Shown here: positions 1 through 7,598 of the stretch, piece after piece
Numbering within the stretch: position 1 is the stretch's first letter
How the letters are laid out: every line of letters begins with the position of its first letter
Source: Oleispirillum naphthae
GTDB taxonomy: Bacteria > Pseudomonadota > Alphaproteobacteria > Rhodospirillales > Rhodospirillaceae
Assembly: GCA_027864655.1 (NCBI GenBank)
Contig: JAQAZG010000009.1
Location: forward strand, 62,001 to 126,000
Reading direction: 5' to 3'
DNA: 64,000 nucleotides
Notes under the pieces: generated by a model
What the model was told of the DNA's origin: nothing
Database searches by the model: none
What the model saw: only the letters and a program-made list of their open reading frames with translations
Translations under genes and position numbers: made by a program

Positions 1-137
1 GTGCGGCTGCCGCCGAGGGCGACGCCGAGGTAGTCCTTCACCAGGGTCTTCACCTGGCGGATGCGCTCTGCGGGCAGATCCTTGAACTTAAGATGCACGA
101 AGTGGTCGGCAATCTTTTCGGCCGCTGTACTGGTCAT
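1..137 (-). CDS. MmgE/PrpD family protein, N-terminal fragment cut by the window edge
   Basis: The first 45 residues read from an ATG at 137 begin MTSTAAEKIADHFVHLKF and continue DLPAERIRQVKTLVKDYLGV, then ALGGS. This is the usual opening of MmgE/PrpD proteins (a short helix, an LP-E pattern, then D-x-LGVALGGS). The family contains 2-methylcitrate dehydratase PrpD, cis-aconitate decarboxylase and iminodisuccinate epimerase, so a tri- or dicarboxylate is the likely substrate, but the catalytic part lies outside the window. The gene points away from the TRAP transporter at 912. A GntR-type palindrome at 364-375 lies in its upstream region, the same motif found before the neighbouring TRAP and PrpF genes, which suggests joint control. 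Confidence 0.75.
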   Translation of the reverse strand, partial: MTSTAAEKIADHFVHLKFKDLPAERIRQVKTLVKDYLGVALGGSR

Positions 138-363
138 GGGTTCCACTCTCTCTTGTCAAACTTCGCCCGCCCGAGGATTCCGTATCCACCCGACGACGAG
201 ACGCCCTCGCAAAGACACCGTACCGCCCGTCCATTCCGCCGGGGCCGCCGCGGACCCCGCCCCGAGACTGACGTGCGGGGCCCGGTCCGGCAAGCCGGCC
301 ATGGCAAAATCCACGGCATTACGACGCCTTCAATCCGACACGAACTTAAGATGTTTAATTTAC

Positions 364-375
364 ATTGTCAACAAT
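364..375. promoter_or_regulatory. Predicted GntR operator, site A (ATTGTCAACAAT)
   Basis: This is an ATTGT-cA-ACAAT palindrome in an AT-rich patch upstream of the minus-strand MmgE/PrpD gene. The half-site TTGT/ACAA fits the TNGTNNACNA pattern bound by FCD-type GntR regulators. It recurs at 854, 4885, 5142 and 6357, always in front of a gene of this cluster. Binding by the regulator at 5305-6000 is an inference. Confidence 0.6.
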
Positions 376-853
376 TTAACTGGGCCATTGCCCGCCGACC
401 TCCTTTGCCCGAGGGACTCGCATGTTTTCCTAGCTTCATAGTACATAAGGATTTTTTCATATATATTGAAGAATCCGATGCTTCCGGCCGCGATCACGCA
501 AAACCACCATGGCTGCGCCGCAAGCGGAGGGTGGCGATTCTGTGGCAGCGTCCGTCTCCGCCGCGAGTCCCCCCCATGCGTGCGTGCCGCAGCCGCCGAT
601 CCGGGCTGCCCCGCATCTCCGCCGCCCGCCCCGTCCTCTCCTGGGAACTCCATGGAATAGCGCGATTTTCCGCGCTTCACATGCGGCCGGAACGCCTCGC
701 ACGTCGGACACGAACACCTCCCGGATTCCGCCGCGCCGTGCCCCTCCCCGTGCGGCTTCATCCGCGCAAATCGCCATCCCGCATCCACAATCGGGCAATC
801 GGGCAGAAATAAGAGAACGCCCTTGACGTGCCTTCGCAAAAGTGCACACTCAT

Positions 854-865
854 ATTGTCAACAAA
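854..865. promoter_or_regulatory. Predicted GntR operator, site B (ATTGTCAACAAA)
   Basis: Same core as site A, ending 46 bases before the dctP start codon at 912. A possible -35 box TTGACG lies at 823-828. I see no good -10 hexamer at the right distance, so the exact promoter is uncertain. The position suits repression of dctP by the GntR protein at 5305-6000. Confidence 0.6.
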
Positions 866-911
866 ATAATGTTGGCACTCAGGCGATCGAAAAAAAGCGC
901 GGGAGAAAAGC

Positions 912-1940
912 ATGAAGCATCATTTCGTCCGCAGCGCTCTCTGCGCTGCTGTCGCACTTTCGTCGGCGATGGCTCTGGGGGCCCCCAACGCTCAGGCCGA
1001 GACCTATCGCTGGTTGACCTGGAAGAGCCAGAACGCCGGGGATTCAATGGCGGCCAATATCCAGTGGTTCGTGGACGAATTCGCAAAGCGGACCGGTGGG
1101 AAGCACAAGATCAACGTGATGTGGGGCGGCAGCGCCGCTTCCCAGGTCGAGCTTCCCGATGCCATTTCTGCCGGTGTCGGCAGCATGGGCGATATCGTCA
1201 TTTCCTACTATATGGACAAGTTCCTGCTCAACAACGCGGTGAGCTATTTCGTGCCGCAGCCCCTTTCCACCGAGGAAATCGGCGACGCGATGCAGCGCTG
1301 GCATACGACCTATCCGCAGTTCGACCAGGAACTCGCCCGCTACAACCTGAAGGTCATCGGCTATCGTCCGCTCGAGCCCTACGGCCTGCTCTGCACCAGC
1401 CCGGTGCGCACTCTCGCCGATTTCCGCGGCAAGCGCGTCCGCAGCTACGGTTCGGCGTACCCGGCCCTGTTCAAGGCTCTCGGGGCCACCCCGATCTCGA
1501 TCACGACGACCGAGACCTATGAGGCGCTGCAGCGCGGTATCATCGACTGCACCACCACGGGCGTGACCTACACCCGCAGCTTCCAGTGGCAGGAAGTGGC
1601 TAAGTACTACACCGACATTCCGTTCGGTGCCTCCTACGGCCAGTTCATCGTGATGAACCTCGACATGTACAAAAAACTCGATCCGGTTGCGAAGAAGGCC
1701 ATCGACGAGCTCGGCCACGAGAACCACAGGAACTTCGTCGCCTTCAGCAAGAAGCTCACTGCCGACGTGATCGAAGGCTGGAAGGCCAAGGGCGTGACCC
1801 ACATCCCGTTCCCGCAAGACATCTTCAAGGATGTGATCAAGGACAAGGACATCCAGAAGCTGCGGCAGTCCTGGATCGACCGCGCGACGAAACTCGGCGT
1901 GCCGGGCGAGAAGATCGCCGAGGAACTGACCGTCCACTGA
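912..1940 (+). CDS. dctP: TRAP transporter solute-binding protein, DctP family
   Basis: 342 residues with a cleavable signal peptide (charged MKHHF start, Ala-rich core, AQA cleavage near residue 29). It is the periplasmic receptor of a TRAP system that imports organic acids using an ion gradient. The DctP fold is visible: the early residues TYRWLTWKSQ, the specificity stretch SPVRTLADFRGKRVRSYG near 170-185, where the conserved Arg normally binds the substrate carboxylate, and an aromatic, Lys-rich C-terminus. The matching permeases lie on the opposite strand (2736-4551), separated from it by an IS scar. That arrangement is unusual, since P, Q and M usually form one operon. Substrate unknown; the neighbours suggest a di- or tricarboxylate. 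Confidence 0.88.
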   Translation: MKHHFVRSALCAAVALSSAMALGAPNAQAETYRWLTWKSQNAGDSMAANIQWFVDEFAKRTGGKHKINVMWGGSAASQVELPDAISAGVGSMGDIVISYYMDKFLLNNAVSYFVPQPLSTEEIGDAMQRWHTTYPQFDQELARYNLKVIGYRPLEPYGLLCTSPVRTLADFRGKRVRSYGSAYPALFKALGATPISITTTETYEALQRGIIDCTTTGVTYTRSFQWQEVAKYYTDIPFGASYGQFIVMNLDMYKKLDPVAKKAIDELGHENHRNFVAFSKKLTADVIEGWKAKGVTHIPFPQDIFKDVIKDKDIQKLRQSWIDRATKLGVPGEKIAEELTVH

Positions 1941-2013
1941 TCAATTTCCCCAGCGGGCGCTCGCTCCCCACACTGCAAGCCCCGGTGCATCCGCAGGCTG
2001 TGTGAAAACGAGA

Positions 2014-2041
2014 AGAGGCTCCGGTCGATCCCGGAGCCTCT
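2014..2041 (+). terminator. Strong Rho-independent terminator after dctP
   Basis: Stem AGAGGCTCCGG / CCGGAGCCTCT (11 pairs) with a six-base loop, followed by TTGTTTGTTTTT. It lies inside the left end of the IS scar and 73 bases past the dctP stop. It is well placed to end dctP transcription and may derive from the IS element. Confidence 0.75.
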
Positions 2042-2057
2042 TTGTTTGTTTTTGGCC

Positions 2058-2177
2058 TCATGCGGCCGAAGCTCTGAGGTTGATGGCGCGGAGGAGGTTG
2101 CAGGCGAGGACCGAGAGGGCGATTTCGGTTCGTGTCCCGTTGAGGCCCCGTGTGAAGAAGGTGCCGAAGGGCTGCCC
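2058..2177 (-). pseudogene. Transposase C-terminal remnant (IS1182-like DDE type)
   Basis: The minus strand encodes 39 residues ending in a TGA. They contain FGTFFTRGLNGTRTEIALS followed by VLACNLLRAINL, the pattern F-x-RGL-x-x-x-R-x-E-x-x-L-x-x-x-x-YNL-R-x-x found at the C-terminus of IS1182-type transposases. The reading frame is cut at 2178, exactly where an IS21-type end begins. No N-terminal part remains. Confidence 0.65.
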
Positions 2178-2231
2178 TGTCAATCGGCGTTGAATCTCGC
2201 CCCCCTATCGGCGTCCAAAAATGCCCCCCCC
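2178..2231. repeat. IS21-family terminal repeat region
   Basis: The stretch opens with TGTCAATCGGCG and has two related units: CAATCGGCGTTGAATC plus a C-run (from 2181) and CTATCGGCGTCCAAAAATG plus a C-run (2205-2231). Multiple ATCGGCGT...CCCCCC units beginning with TGTCAAT are typical of the ends of IS21 elements. The opposite end of the element is absent. Confidence 0.65.
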
Positions 2232-2272
2232 TTTCCGCATGAGGCGGTGACGGCATGAACAGGCCCCCCTGT

Positions 2273-2338
2273 TCATGAGCGCGTCTCGAAGCGCCGGCTT
2301 TCGTTGCCGATGCGGCCATTATACCCCGTTTCAATATC
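2273..2338 (-). pseudogene. Possible istB C-terminal remnant (IS21 helper ATPase)
   Basis: Read on the minus strand, 21 codons end in a TGA. They give DIETGYNGRIG then NESRRFETRS, close to the IETGNESWRFKNR ending usual for IstB, with a six-residue insertion. It sits upstream of the IS21-type terminus in the orientation expected for istB followed by the element's right end. The homology is short, so this is a tentative call that rests partly on context. Confidence 0.5.
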
Positions 2339-2356
2339 CGCTTTTCACACAGCCTG

Positions 2357-2735
2357 GAGACTTCACCGGGGTTTTTCGTGCCCGCCGCCGGACGGACACC
2401 CCATGCCGTGAAAGGACGAACTCCCGACAGGGAGCGGGGGCGCGATCCACGACGCCGGAGGAAGCTCTGCGCACCCGTTCCCGGGGCGCCTGCGATCCCC
2501 GCCTCCCCGGGTCGGGCGCGGGATATCTGCGCCAGAGGCCCCCGGAGAGACGGACGCACCGCCGCGGCGGCGGCACGACCGCGAGGCGTGCGGCAGAGAG
2601 CAACCCGGAAGGACACCCCGCCACGGCGCACGAAACGCCGCCGGAGAAAGATCTCCGGCGGCGTTCGCACAGTCAGTCAGGTCGGGAAAGAAGATGCGGG
2701 GCGCACAAGGGGAGAGCCCGCCCCGCAAAGGGGGC
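2357..2735. other. Gene-free spacer between the IS scar and dctM
   Basis: About 380 GC-rich bases. Open frames on both strands have Arg/Pro/Ala-rich compositions typical of non-coding GC-rich DNA and no start signals. The only clear element is the inverted repeat at 2634-2665, listed separately. The stretch may be chromosomal sequence scrambled by IS activity. Confidence 0.5.
2634..2665 (-). terminator. Terminator for the dctQ-dctM operon
   Basis: Perfect 14-pair stem AACGCCGCCGGAGA / TCTCCGGCGGCGTT with a four-base loop, about 70 bases past the dctM stop. On the minus strand it ends GTTTCG, so the U-tract is short. The stem alone is strong enough to suggest termination. Confidence 0.65.
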
Positions 2736-4043
2736 TCAACGCATCATATGGGGCAGCAACAGCGCGAGCCCGGGGAAGACACAGAGGGTGATCAGCATCG
2801 CGAAACCCGCAAGCACGAACGGTATCAGACCGCGGAAGACGTCTTCCAGTTCGACCCGGCCTTCCGATGTCGCCTGGACGACGAAACAGTTGATGCCGAC
2901 GGGTGGCGTCACCGCCGCGATCTCGCAGAGAAGCACGACGTAGGTGCCGAACCAGATCGGGTCGAAGCCGAGCTTCATCATCACCGGGTGGGTGATCGGC
3001 AGGGAGATGGCGAGCAGCGCCGGCGAGTCCATCATCATGCCGAGGACGAGATAGATCAGGGTGATCAGGAAGACCACCACCCAGCGGTTGACGTCGAGCG
3101 TGGTCAGATAGTCTCCGATCTGCTGGGTGAGACCGCTCAACGCGAGGAAGCGCGAGAAGACGAGGGCGCAGATGATGATGCCGAAGATCATCGCCGAGGT
3201 GCGGGCGGTGTCGATCAGCGTCGGGATGACCTGGATGCCGCGGAATCCCTTCTGCCGGAAGACCGCGAGAATAAAGGTGAGAAGACAGCCCACCCCACCC
3301 GCTTCGGTAGGTGTGAAGGCGCCCGTGTACAGCCCCGCGATGATGCAGAAGATCACCAGCGCGAGCGGACCGGCGAGGCGCAGGGAATAGAACTTCTCCC
3401 TCCAGGTCGCGGTGTTTTCGACGTAGGGAGCGTAATCCGGATGCCGCAGCACGGTGATGTAGATCGCCGCGCAGATAATCCCCGCGAACACCAGCCCCGG
3501 CAGCAGACCGGCAATCAGCAGGCTGCCGATACTGGAGTCGGTGAGAATGCCGTAGATCACCACCACGGAACTCGGGGGGATCATCACCGCGAGCGTGCCC
3601 GCGATGGCGATGGAGGCCGCCGCCAGACTCTTGTTGTAGCCGCGGTCCAGCATTTCCGGCAGCGCGATCTTGGTGAACACCGTCGCGGTGCCGACGCTCG
3701 AACCGGAAGCGGCGCCGAAGCCCGCCGCGGCAAGGGTCGTCGAGATGGCGAGACCGCCCTTGAGGCCGCCCAACCATTTTTCCGCAGCCTCGAACACGTC
3801 GCTGCCCAACCCGGCGCGCAGGGCGAAGAACCCCATCAGCAAGAACAGGGGAATGACGCTGAAGTGGAAGCTGTGGGTGGTGCTGAAGAAGATGGTCCGC
3901 AGCACCGAGGTCGCCGCGTCCAGGCCGACCAGCGCCGCCAGTCCGACCACACCGACAGACCCCAGGGCGATCATCACGTTCACCCCAAATAGAATCATCA
4001 CGAACAGTGCGGCGATCCCAACCAGGCCAATTTCTACGCTCAT
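2736..4043 (-). CDS. dctM: TRAP transporter large permease, DctM
   Basis: 435 residues, the usual DctM length, almost entirely hydrophobic with about 11-12 membrane segments. Typical family stretches are GSSVGTATVFTKIALPEML near residues 110-128, IPPSSVVVIYGI in the middle and the TPPVGINCFVVQA loop near 385. It forms the ion-coupled transport channel in the inner membrane, with DctQ (4054-4551) encoded 10 bases upstream. It starts at ATG 4043 preceded by AGGA. The receptor is probably DctP at 912-1940, which is transcribed towards this operon. Confidence 0.92.
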   Translation of the reverse strand: MSVEIGLVGIAALFVMILFGVNVMIALGSVGVVGLAALVGLDAATSVLRTIFFSTTHSFHFSVIPLFLLMGFFALRAGLGSDVFEAAEKWLGGLKGGLAISTTLAAAGFGAASGSSVGTATVFTKIALPEMLDRGYNKSLAAASIAIAGTLAVMIPPSSVVVIYGILTDSSIGSLLIAGLLPGLVFAGIICAAIYITVLRHPDYAPYVENTATWREKFYSLRLAGPLALVIFCIIAGLYTGAFTPTEAGGVGCLLTFILAVFRQKGFRGIQVIPTLIDTARTSAMIFGIIICALVFSRFLALSGLTQQIGDYLTTLDVNRWVVVFLITLIYLVLGMMMDSPALLAISLPITHPVMMKLGFDPIWFGTYVVLLCEIAAVTPPVGINCFVVQATSEGRVELEDVFRGLIPFVLAGFAMLITLCVFPGLALLLPHMMR

Positions 4044-4053
4044 GGTGAAAATC

Positions 4054-4551
4054 CTACTTGCTCAAAGATTCACGGAATTGCTTTACGGAGCCGAGGGCAT
4101 ACTGAAAACTGAGGAGGGCCAGGCCGAAGAAGACCACGAACTTCACGGGATACAGCGGATACTGGATCGTCCCCCACTCGAGTTCGTTCGTGTGGTACGA
4201 TTCCATCGCGAAGTTCCAGGTGGCAAAGCTGCACCAGAGCGAAAACACCAGACTCAGCAGGGACGTAACGCAAGAAACTACGCACTTCCCCTTCCGGGGA
4301 AGGTGCCTTATCAGAAGCACGACCCGGATATTCGCTTCCTGGTGTTCCGCCAAGGCGAGGGAAAAAAACACCAGGATCGTCAGCAGCGACTGAGAGATTT
4401 CGAACGCGCCGTCGATCGGCTTGTTCAAAACGTACCGCGAGAACACGTTGCAGACGACGAGGATCGTCATGAGCGCCGTCGAGAGCCCTGAGAGGACCCC
4501 GAGTCCCTTCAGGAAACCTCCGAAGGAACCCCATATCTTTCCAAAAGACAT
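4054..4551 (-). CDS. dctQ: TRAP transporter small permease, DctQ
   Basis: 165 residues with four membrane helices, the DctQ/YiaM pattern, including VVCNVFSRYVLNKPI after helix 1 (the N-x-x-x-R-Y motif of the family) and a charged loop ANIRVVLLIRHLP. I chose ATG 4551 because AAGGG precedes it and it matches the family's N-terminus; an upstream ATG at 4629 would add 26 residues with no membrane character. It forms an operon with dctM. Its presumed promoter region contains operator site C about 330 bases upstream, in an AT-rich patch. Confidence 0.88.
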   Translation of the reverse strand: MSFGKIWGSFGGFLKGLGVLSGLSTALMTILVVCNVFSRYVLNKPIDGAFEISQSLLTILVFFSLALAEHQEANIRVVLLIRHLPRKGKCVVSCVTSLLSLVFSLWCSFATWNFAMESYHTNELEWGTIQYPLYPVKFVVFFGLALLSFQYALGSVKQFRESLSK

Positions 4552-4884
4552 ATCAAACCCTTCCCATAGTGCATTGCGCGAGATCTGCTGGACCACCCAT
4601 AGGAACGCGTGGTGGAAGACGGGGACCAAGAAGACGCCGCCCGCCCCGGTTTCCCTGTCGGGGGGAGGGACCGGGCAACACCCTCAAACCGTTCCGTACC
4701 GAGTCCGAAACCCCCGGGACAAAATGTGCTGCTGTCGGGTGGCCGCAGTGGACACCTGTTTGCTCCCGTGCACATGAGGCCGGGCCGCAGAACACGGTGT
4801 CGCCATGCGGTGGGATTGGATGTTCATGTCTGAACTCCTTGTTCCTCCCATTCTTTTGTACATTTGTAATCGCCCGTAATGTTT

Positions 4885-4896
4885 TATGTCAACAAT
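4885..4896. promoter_or_regulatory. Predicted GntR operator, site C (TATGTCAACAAT)
   Basis: Identical, on the opposite strand, to site E at 6357-6368. On the minus strand it contains TTGACA, so it may overlap the -35 box of the dctQM promoter. It is about 334 bases before the dctQ start, so the leader would be long. Confidence 0.55.
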
Positions 4897-5141
4897 ATAA
4901 TTACGCATATTTGACAAAATCCCTGCCGCGCCGGCCCTCCGAACGACCCGGACTCCGCTCCCGCCGCAAGAAAATCAGCTTTTCCGCAGAGCCGGAGGCC
5001 CGAGATGGGGGAAAAGCCCGCACAGCCACGCGTCACCTCCACAACCAAGCCATAACCTCGGTGCATCGGGGGGCATTTCGGGAGTTCGGCGCAACCAACT
5101 GTAATCGAAAGATTTATGAGTGAAACAAGGGGTTGACAAAA

Positions 5142-5153
5142 ACTGTCGACAAA
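5142..5153. promoter_or_regulatory. Predicted GntR operator, site D (ACTGTCGACAAA)
   Basis: A weaker member of the motif family (TGTCGACA core) about 150 bases before the gntR start, just after a TTGACA at 5133-5138. It would allow autoregulation of the regulator, which is common for FCD-type GntR proteins. Confidence 0.45.
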
Positions 5154-5304
5154 ACTCTCTCCCTTATGCAACACTGACCTTATCTAAAGAGGTGATGTGG
5201 CCTGCAATGCAGGGAAGGGGAGCCACCCGCATCGAGGGGGCTGATTCCGGCCGATAGGACTGTCGACCCGCCGCCGGGATTGTCAATGGCAAAGGAGCAA
5301 CATA

Positions 5305-6000
5305 TTGAAGCCGCCTGCATTCGGTGGACTGACCCTGGCCGATCGAGCATTCGAATGGCTGGAGGCTGCAATCATTAAGGGGGATTATCCGGCCGGGACC
5401 AAGCTCGACGAGGTCGAACTTGCACAGGCCTTCGGCATCAGTCGCGGCCCGGTACGCGAAGCCATCCGCAGGCTGGAAGGCCGCAAACTGGTGGAACGCA
5501 TCGCTCATGTCGGCGCCCGGGTCGCCAAACGTTCGCAGGCCGATCTGATCGACCTGCTGTACATCCGGGAAGCGTTGGAAGGCATGGCCTGTCGCCTGGC
5601 CACCTCCCGCATTTCCGATGCGTCCCTGGACGATCTGGAGGAACTTCTGGCGAAGCACGCCTCGGAAAAGCCGGTCCAGGCCGGGGATTCCTATTTCCAG
5701 AAGCCCGGAGACCTCGACTTCCACTTCCGCATCATCCAGGAAAGCGGCAACCGCCAGTTGACCGAGATGCTCTGCGAGGATCTCTACCACCTCCTGCGCG
5801 TCTACCGCTATAAATCGAGCGCACGGAAGGGGCGTTCCCTCGAGGCGCTGGAGGAGCACCGCGCGATTCTCGCAGCGATGCGGGCCCGCGATCCGGACCT
5901 CGCCGAGAAGTGCATGCGTCAGCACCTCAGCCACTCGCGGCAGGCCGCGCACGAGGAGCAGGAGAACGGCGTGCGCCCCCCTCGCCTGAAAAGGGCCTGA
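5305..6000 (+). CDS. GntR-family transcriptional regulator, FCD (FadR) subfamily
   Basis: 231 residues starting at TTG 5305, supported by AAGGAG nine bases upstream. Residues 5-75 form the winged helix (ADRAFEWLEAAIIKGDYPAG, then AQAFGISRGPVREAIRRLE). The rest is an all-helical FCD ligand-binding domain. It keeps the D-x-x-FH motif (LDFHFRII near 141) and the later HRAIL and HL histidines that usually hold a metal for binding a carboxylate ligand. The gene sits between the TRAP permeases and the PrpF-type isomerase. A shared palindrome precedes five transcription units around it, so it is the likely local repressor, released by the pathway substrate. Confidence 0.88.
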   Translation: MKPPAFGGLTLADRAFEWLEAAIIKGDYPAGTKLDEVELAQAFGISRGPVREAIRRLEGRKLVERIAHVGARVAKRSQADLIDLLYIREALEGMACRLATSRISDASLDDLEELLAKHASEKPVQAGDSYFQKPGDLDFHFRIIQESGNRQLTEMLCEDLYHLLRVYRYKSSARKGRSLEALEEHRAILAAMRARDPDLAEKCMRQHLSHSRQAAHEEQENGVRPPRLKRA

Positions 6001-6135
6001 ATCCAGGAACGCGCCCCGTACGGCGGGGTAAGCGGCATATTTTATCAACCGTAGACTTCTGACAATCTGCCCGGCTTTGTCCAACCCGCGCGATGCTCGC
6101 CGCCGCGGCATCCGGAAGGATCGATGCTTACACAA

Positions 6136-6161
6136 GAGCCGGGGGACCGTCACCCCGGCTC
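6136..6161 (+). terminator. Rho-independent-like terminator after gntR
   Basis: Stem GAGCCGGGG / CCCCGGCTC with an eight-base loop, followed by TTCGCGCTTT. The T-run is interrupted, but the position, 135 bases past the GntR stop and before the next promoter, is appropriate. Confidence 0.55.
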
Positions 6162-6356
6162 TTCGCGCTTTCCGTCGCGACTCCGAATGCCGAAGCAGCG
6201 TTTCTGCGGCTTTCCGGCCCGGAAGGCCGCCGCGCCGCCATGCCGCGGCAGGATTCGGACCGCCACGCCGTCGCCGCCGCGCCGCCACATTTCCCGCCTC
6301 CGGACCCGCCGCGAGTCCCACGGAGCGCCTGGGGAACCCGGGATTCGCCTCCAAAT

Positions 6357-6368
6357 ATTGTTGACATA
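6357..6368. promoter_or_regulatory. Predicted GntR operator, site E (ATTGTTGACATA)
   Basis: The reverse complement of site C. It lies just upstream of TATAAT (6375-6380), covering the -35/spacer region of the presumed promoter, and 50 bases before the PrpF-type gene. A bound repressor here would block RNA polymerase. Confidence 0.6.
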
Positions 6369-6418
6369 AGAATTTATAATACACATACTCGAAGTCCGTT
6401 GTTTCATGGAGAGTAACG

Positions 6419-7582
6419 ATGGCTCAGGCAGTTGATTGCGTGATCATGCGCGGCGGCACCAGCAAGGCGGTCTTCCTCAGGGAAGAGGATTTGCCCGCGG
6501 ACGCGGACTCCCGCCGCAAGCTGATCCTGCGAATTTACGGATCGCCGGACCGCCGCCAGATCGACGGCTTGGGAGGGGCGGACCCGCTGACCAGCAAGCT
6601 TGCCGTGATCGGTCCGCCGCCCCCGCCGCAGAGTGGGCGGCCGCCGTTCCATCTGACCTACACCTTCGGGCAGGTGGAAATCAACACCCCTGAAATCGAC
6701 TGGCGCAGCCTCTGCGGCAACATCACCTCGGCGGTCGGCCTCTACGCCATCGAAGAGGGCTTCGTCCCCGCCACCGCGCCGATCACCTATGTGCGCATCT
6801 ACAACACCAACCTCAAGCGCCTCCTCACCGTTGAGGTCCCGGTCGAAAGCGGCAAGCCGGTCGAAACCGGCAGCTTCGTCGTGCCGGGCGTGCCGGGCAG
6901 CGGCGCGCGCATTTCCATCGACTTCTCCGACACCGCGGGCGGCGCCACCGGGCGGCTCCTGCCGACCGGCAAGCCGATCGACCGCCTCACCGTTCCGGGC
7001 TTCGGCGAGATCGACATGTCGCTCGTCGATATCGGCAACGCGCACGTCTTCGTCCGCGCACGCGACGTCGGGATGAAGGGAACCGAGACCGCGTCCGAGA
7101 TCGACGCCAACCCTGACCTGCTCGACCTGCTCGAGCGGATTCGCGGCGTCGGCGCGGCGAAGATGGGGATGATTCCGGAGGCGGCGCGTTCCCGCCAGGA
7201 GAGCCCCGCCACGCCGATTCTCGGGGTGGTCGGCCCACCTGCCGACTATTACAACGACATCGCGGGCAGCACGGTCTCCGCAGACGAGGTAGACCTCGTC
7301 TCGCGTCTGCAGTTCATGCAGCAGACGCACAAGACCTACGCGGGGACGAGCACGGTGTGCACCGGCGTGGCCAGCCGCATCCCGGGCACCATCGTCAACG
7401 AATGCGCGCGCAGGCGCGAAGGGCCGCTCGTCCGCATCGGGCACCCCGCCGGGGTCATCGAGACGGAAACCGCCCTCCGCACGGAAGGCGGGGAGATCGC
7501 CGTCGAACGCGCCACCCTCGGACGCACCGCGCGCCGTATCCTCAAGGGAACGGTCTTCGTCCCCGAGGGCACGCTCGGCTAA
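6419..7582 (+). CDS. PrpF-family isomerase/tautomerase (methylaconitate isomerase-like)
   Basis: 387 residues, the PrpF length. The start MAQAVDCVIMRGGTSKAVFL is the PrpF signature (MRGGTSKG-F), and SLCGNITSAVG near residue 100 matches the conserved CGN motif that carries an active-site residue in this diaminopimelate-epimerase-like fold. PrpF enzymes move double bonds in unsaturated polycarboxylates: 2-methyl-trans-aconitate to cis (PrpF), 3-methylitaconate, or 4-oxalomesaconate (GalD). The exact substrate cannot be read from sequence. ATG 6419 is preceded by GGAGAG. It is 16 bases upstream of the flavoprotein gene, so probably the first gene of a three-gene operon, and its promoter carries operator site E. 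Confidence 0.85.
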   Translation: MAQAVDCVIMRGGTSKAVFLREEDLPADADSRRKLILRIYGSPDRRQIDGLGGADPLTSKLAVIGPPPPPQSGRPPFHLTYTFGQVEINTPEIDWRSLCGNITSAVGLYAIEEGFVPATAPITYVRIYNTNLKRLLTVEVPVESGKPVETGSFVVPGVPGSGARISIDFSDTAGGATGRLLPTGKPIDRLTVPGFGEIDMSLVDIGNAHVFVRARDVGMKGTETASEIDANPDLLDLLERIRGVGAAKMGMIPEAARSRQESPATPILGVVGPPADYYNDIAGSTVSADEVDLVSRLQFMQQTHKTYAGTSTVCTGVASRIPGTIVNECARRREGPLVRIGHPAGVIETETALRTEGGEIAVERATLGRTARRILKGTVFVPEGTLG

Positions 7583-7598
7583 GGAGAGAACAGGTATC

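Larger units (their letters stand above)
138..911. other. Divergent intergenic region between the MmgE/PrpD gene and dctP
   Basis: About 770 bases without a convincing gene. The open frames here are short or of unnatural composition (Arg/Pro-rich) and have no ribosome binding site. The stretch around 345-475 is clearly more AT-rich than its surroundings and contains the first TTGTCAACAA-like palindrome. The second lies near the end, just before dctP. It is best read as the control region for two divergent transcripts. Confidence 0.6.
1994..2356. mobile_element. Decayed composite insertion-sequence scar (IS1182-like ends with an internal IS21-type end)
   Basis: Perfect 15-base inverted repeats CAGGCTGTGTGAAAA (1994-2008) and TTTTCACACAGCCTG (2342-2356) bound 363 bases. 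Inside, from the left, are a strong hairpin, the C-terminal 39 codons of a DDE transposase (2058-2177, minus), an IS21-type terminus starting exactly at 2178 with TGTCAATCGGCG, and what looks like the last codons of istB (2273-2338, minus). The simplest history is insertion of an IS21 element into an IS1182-like element, followed by a large internal deletion. No target duplication is evident next to the repeats. It lies between dctP and its presumed permease genes. Confidence 0.72.
4552..5304. other. Divergent control region between dctQ and the GntR gene
   Basis: About 750 bases without a supported gene; the open frames are Arg/Pro-rich and lack ribosome binding sites. The patch 4850-4920 is AT-rich and carries operator site C, and 5130-5160 carries site D. 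Both transcripts, dctQM leftward and gntR rightward, must start within it. Confidence 0.6.
6001..6418. other. Spacer between gntR and the PrpF-type gene
   Basis: 418 bases. It holds the terminator of the GntR gene (6136-6161), then GC-rich sequence with no credible gene, then an AT-rich promoter patch (6350-6390) containing operator site E and a perfect TATAAT at 6375-6380, 38 bases before the next start codon. Confidence 0.6.

Noticed and set aside
93-839. Overlapping open frames in the region upstream of dctP
   Set aside because: Arg/Pro/Ser-rich translations with no homology I recognise, mutually overlapping on both strands; the region looks regulatory.
6361-6380. TTGACA and TATAAT as one promoter for the PrpF operon
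   Set aside because: Only eight bases separate the two hexamers, too few for a sigma-70 promoter; TTGACA here is better read as part of the GntR operator.
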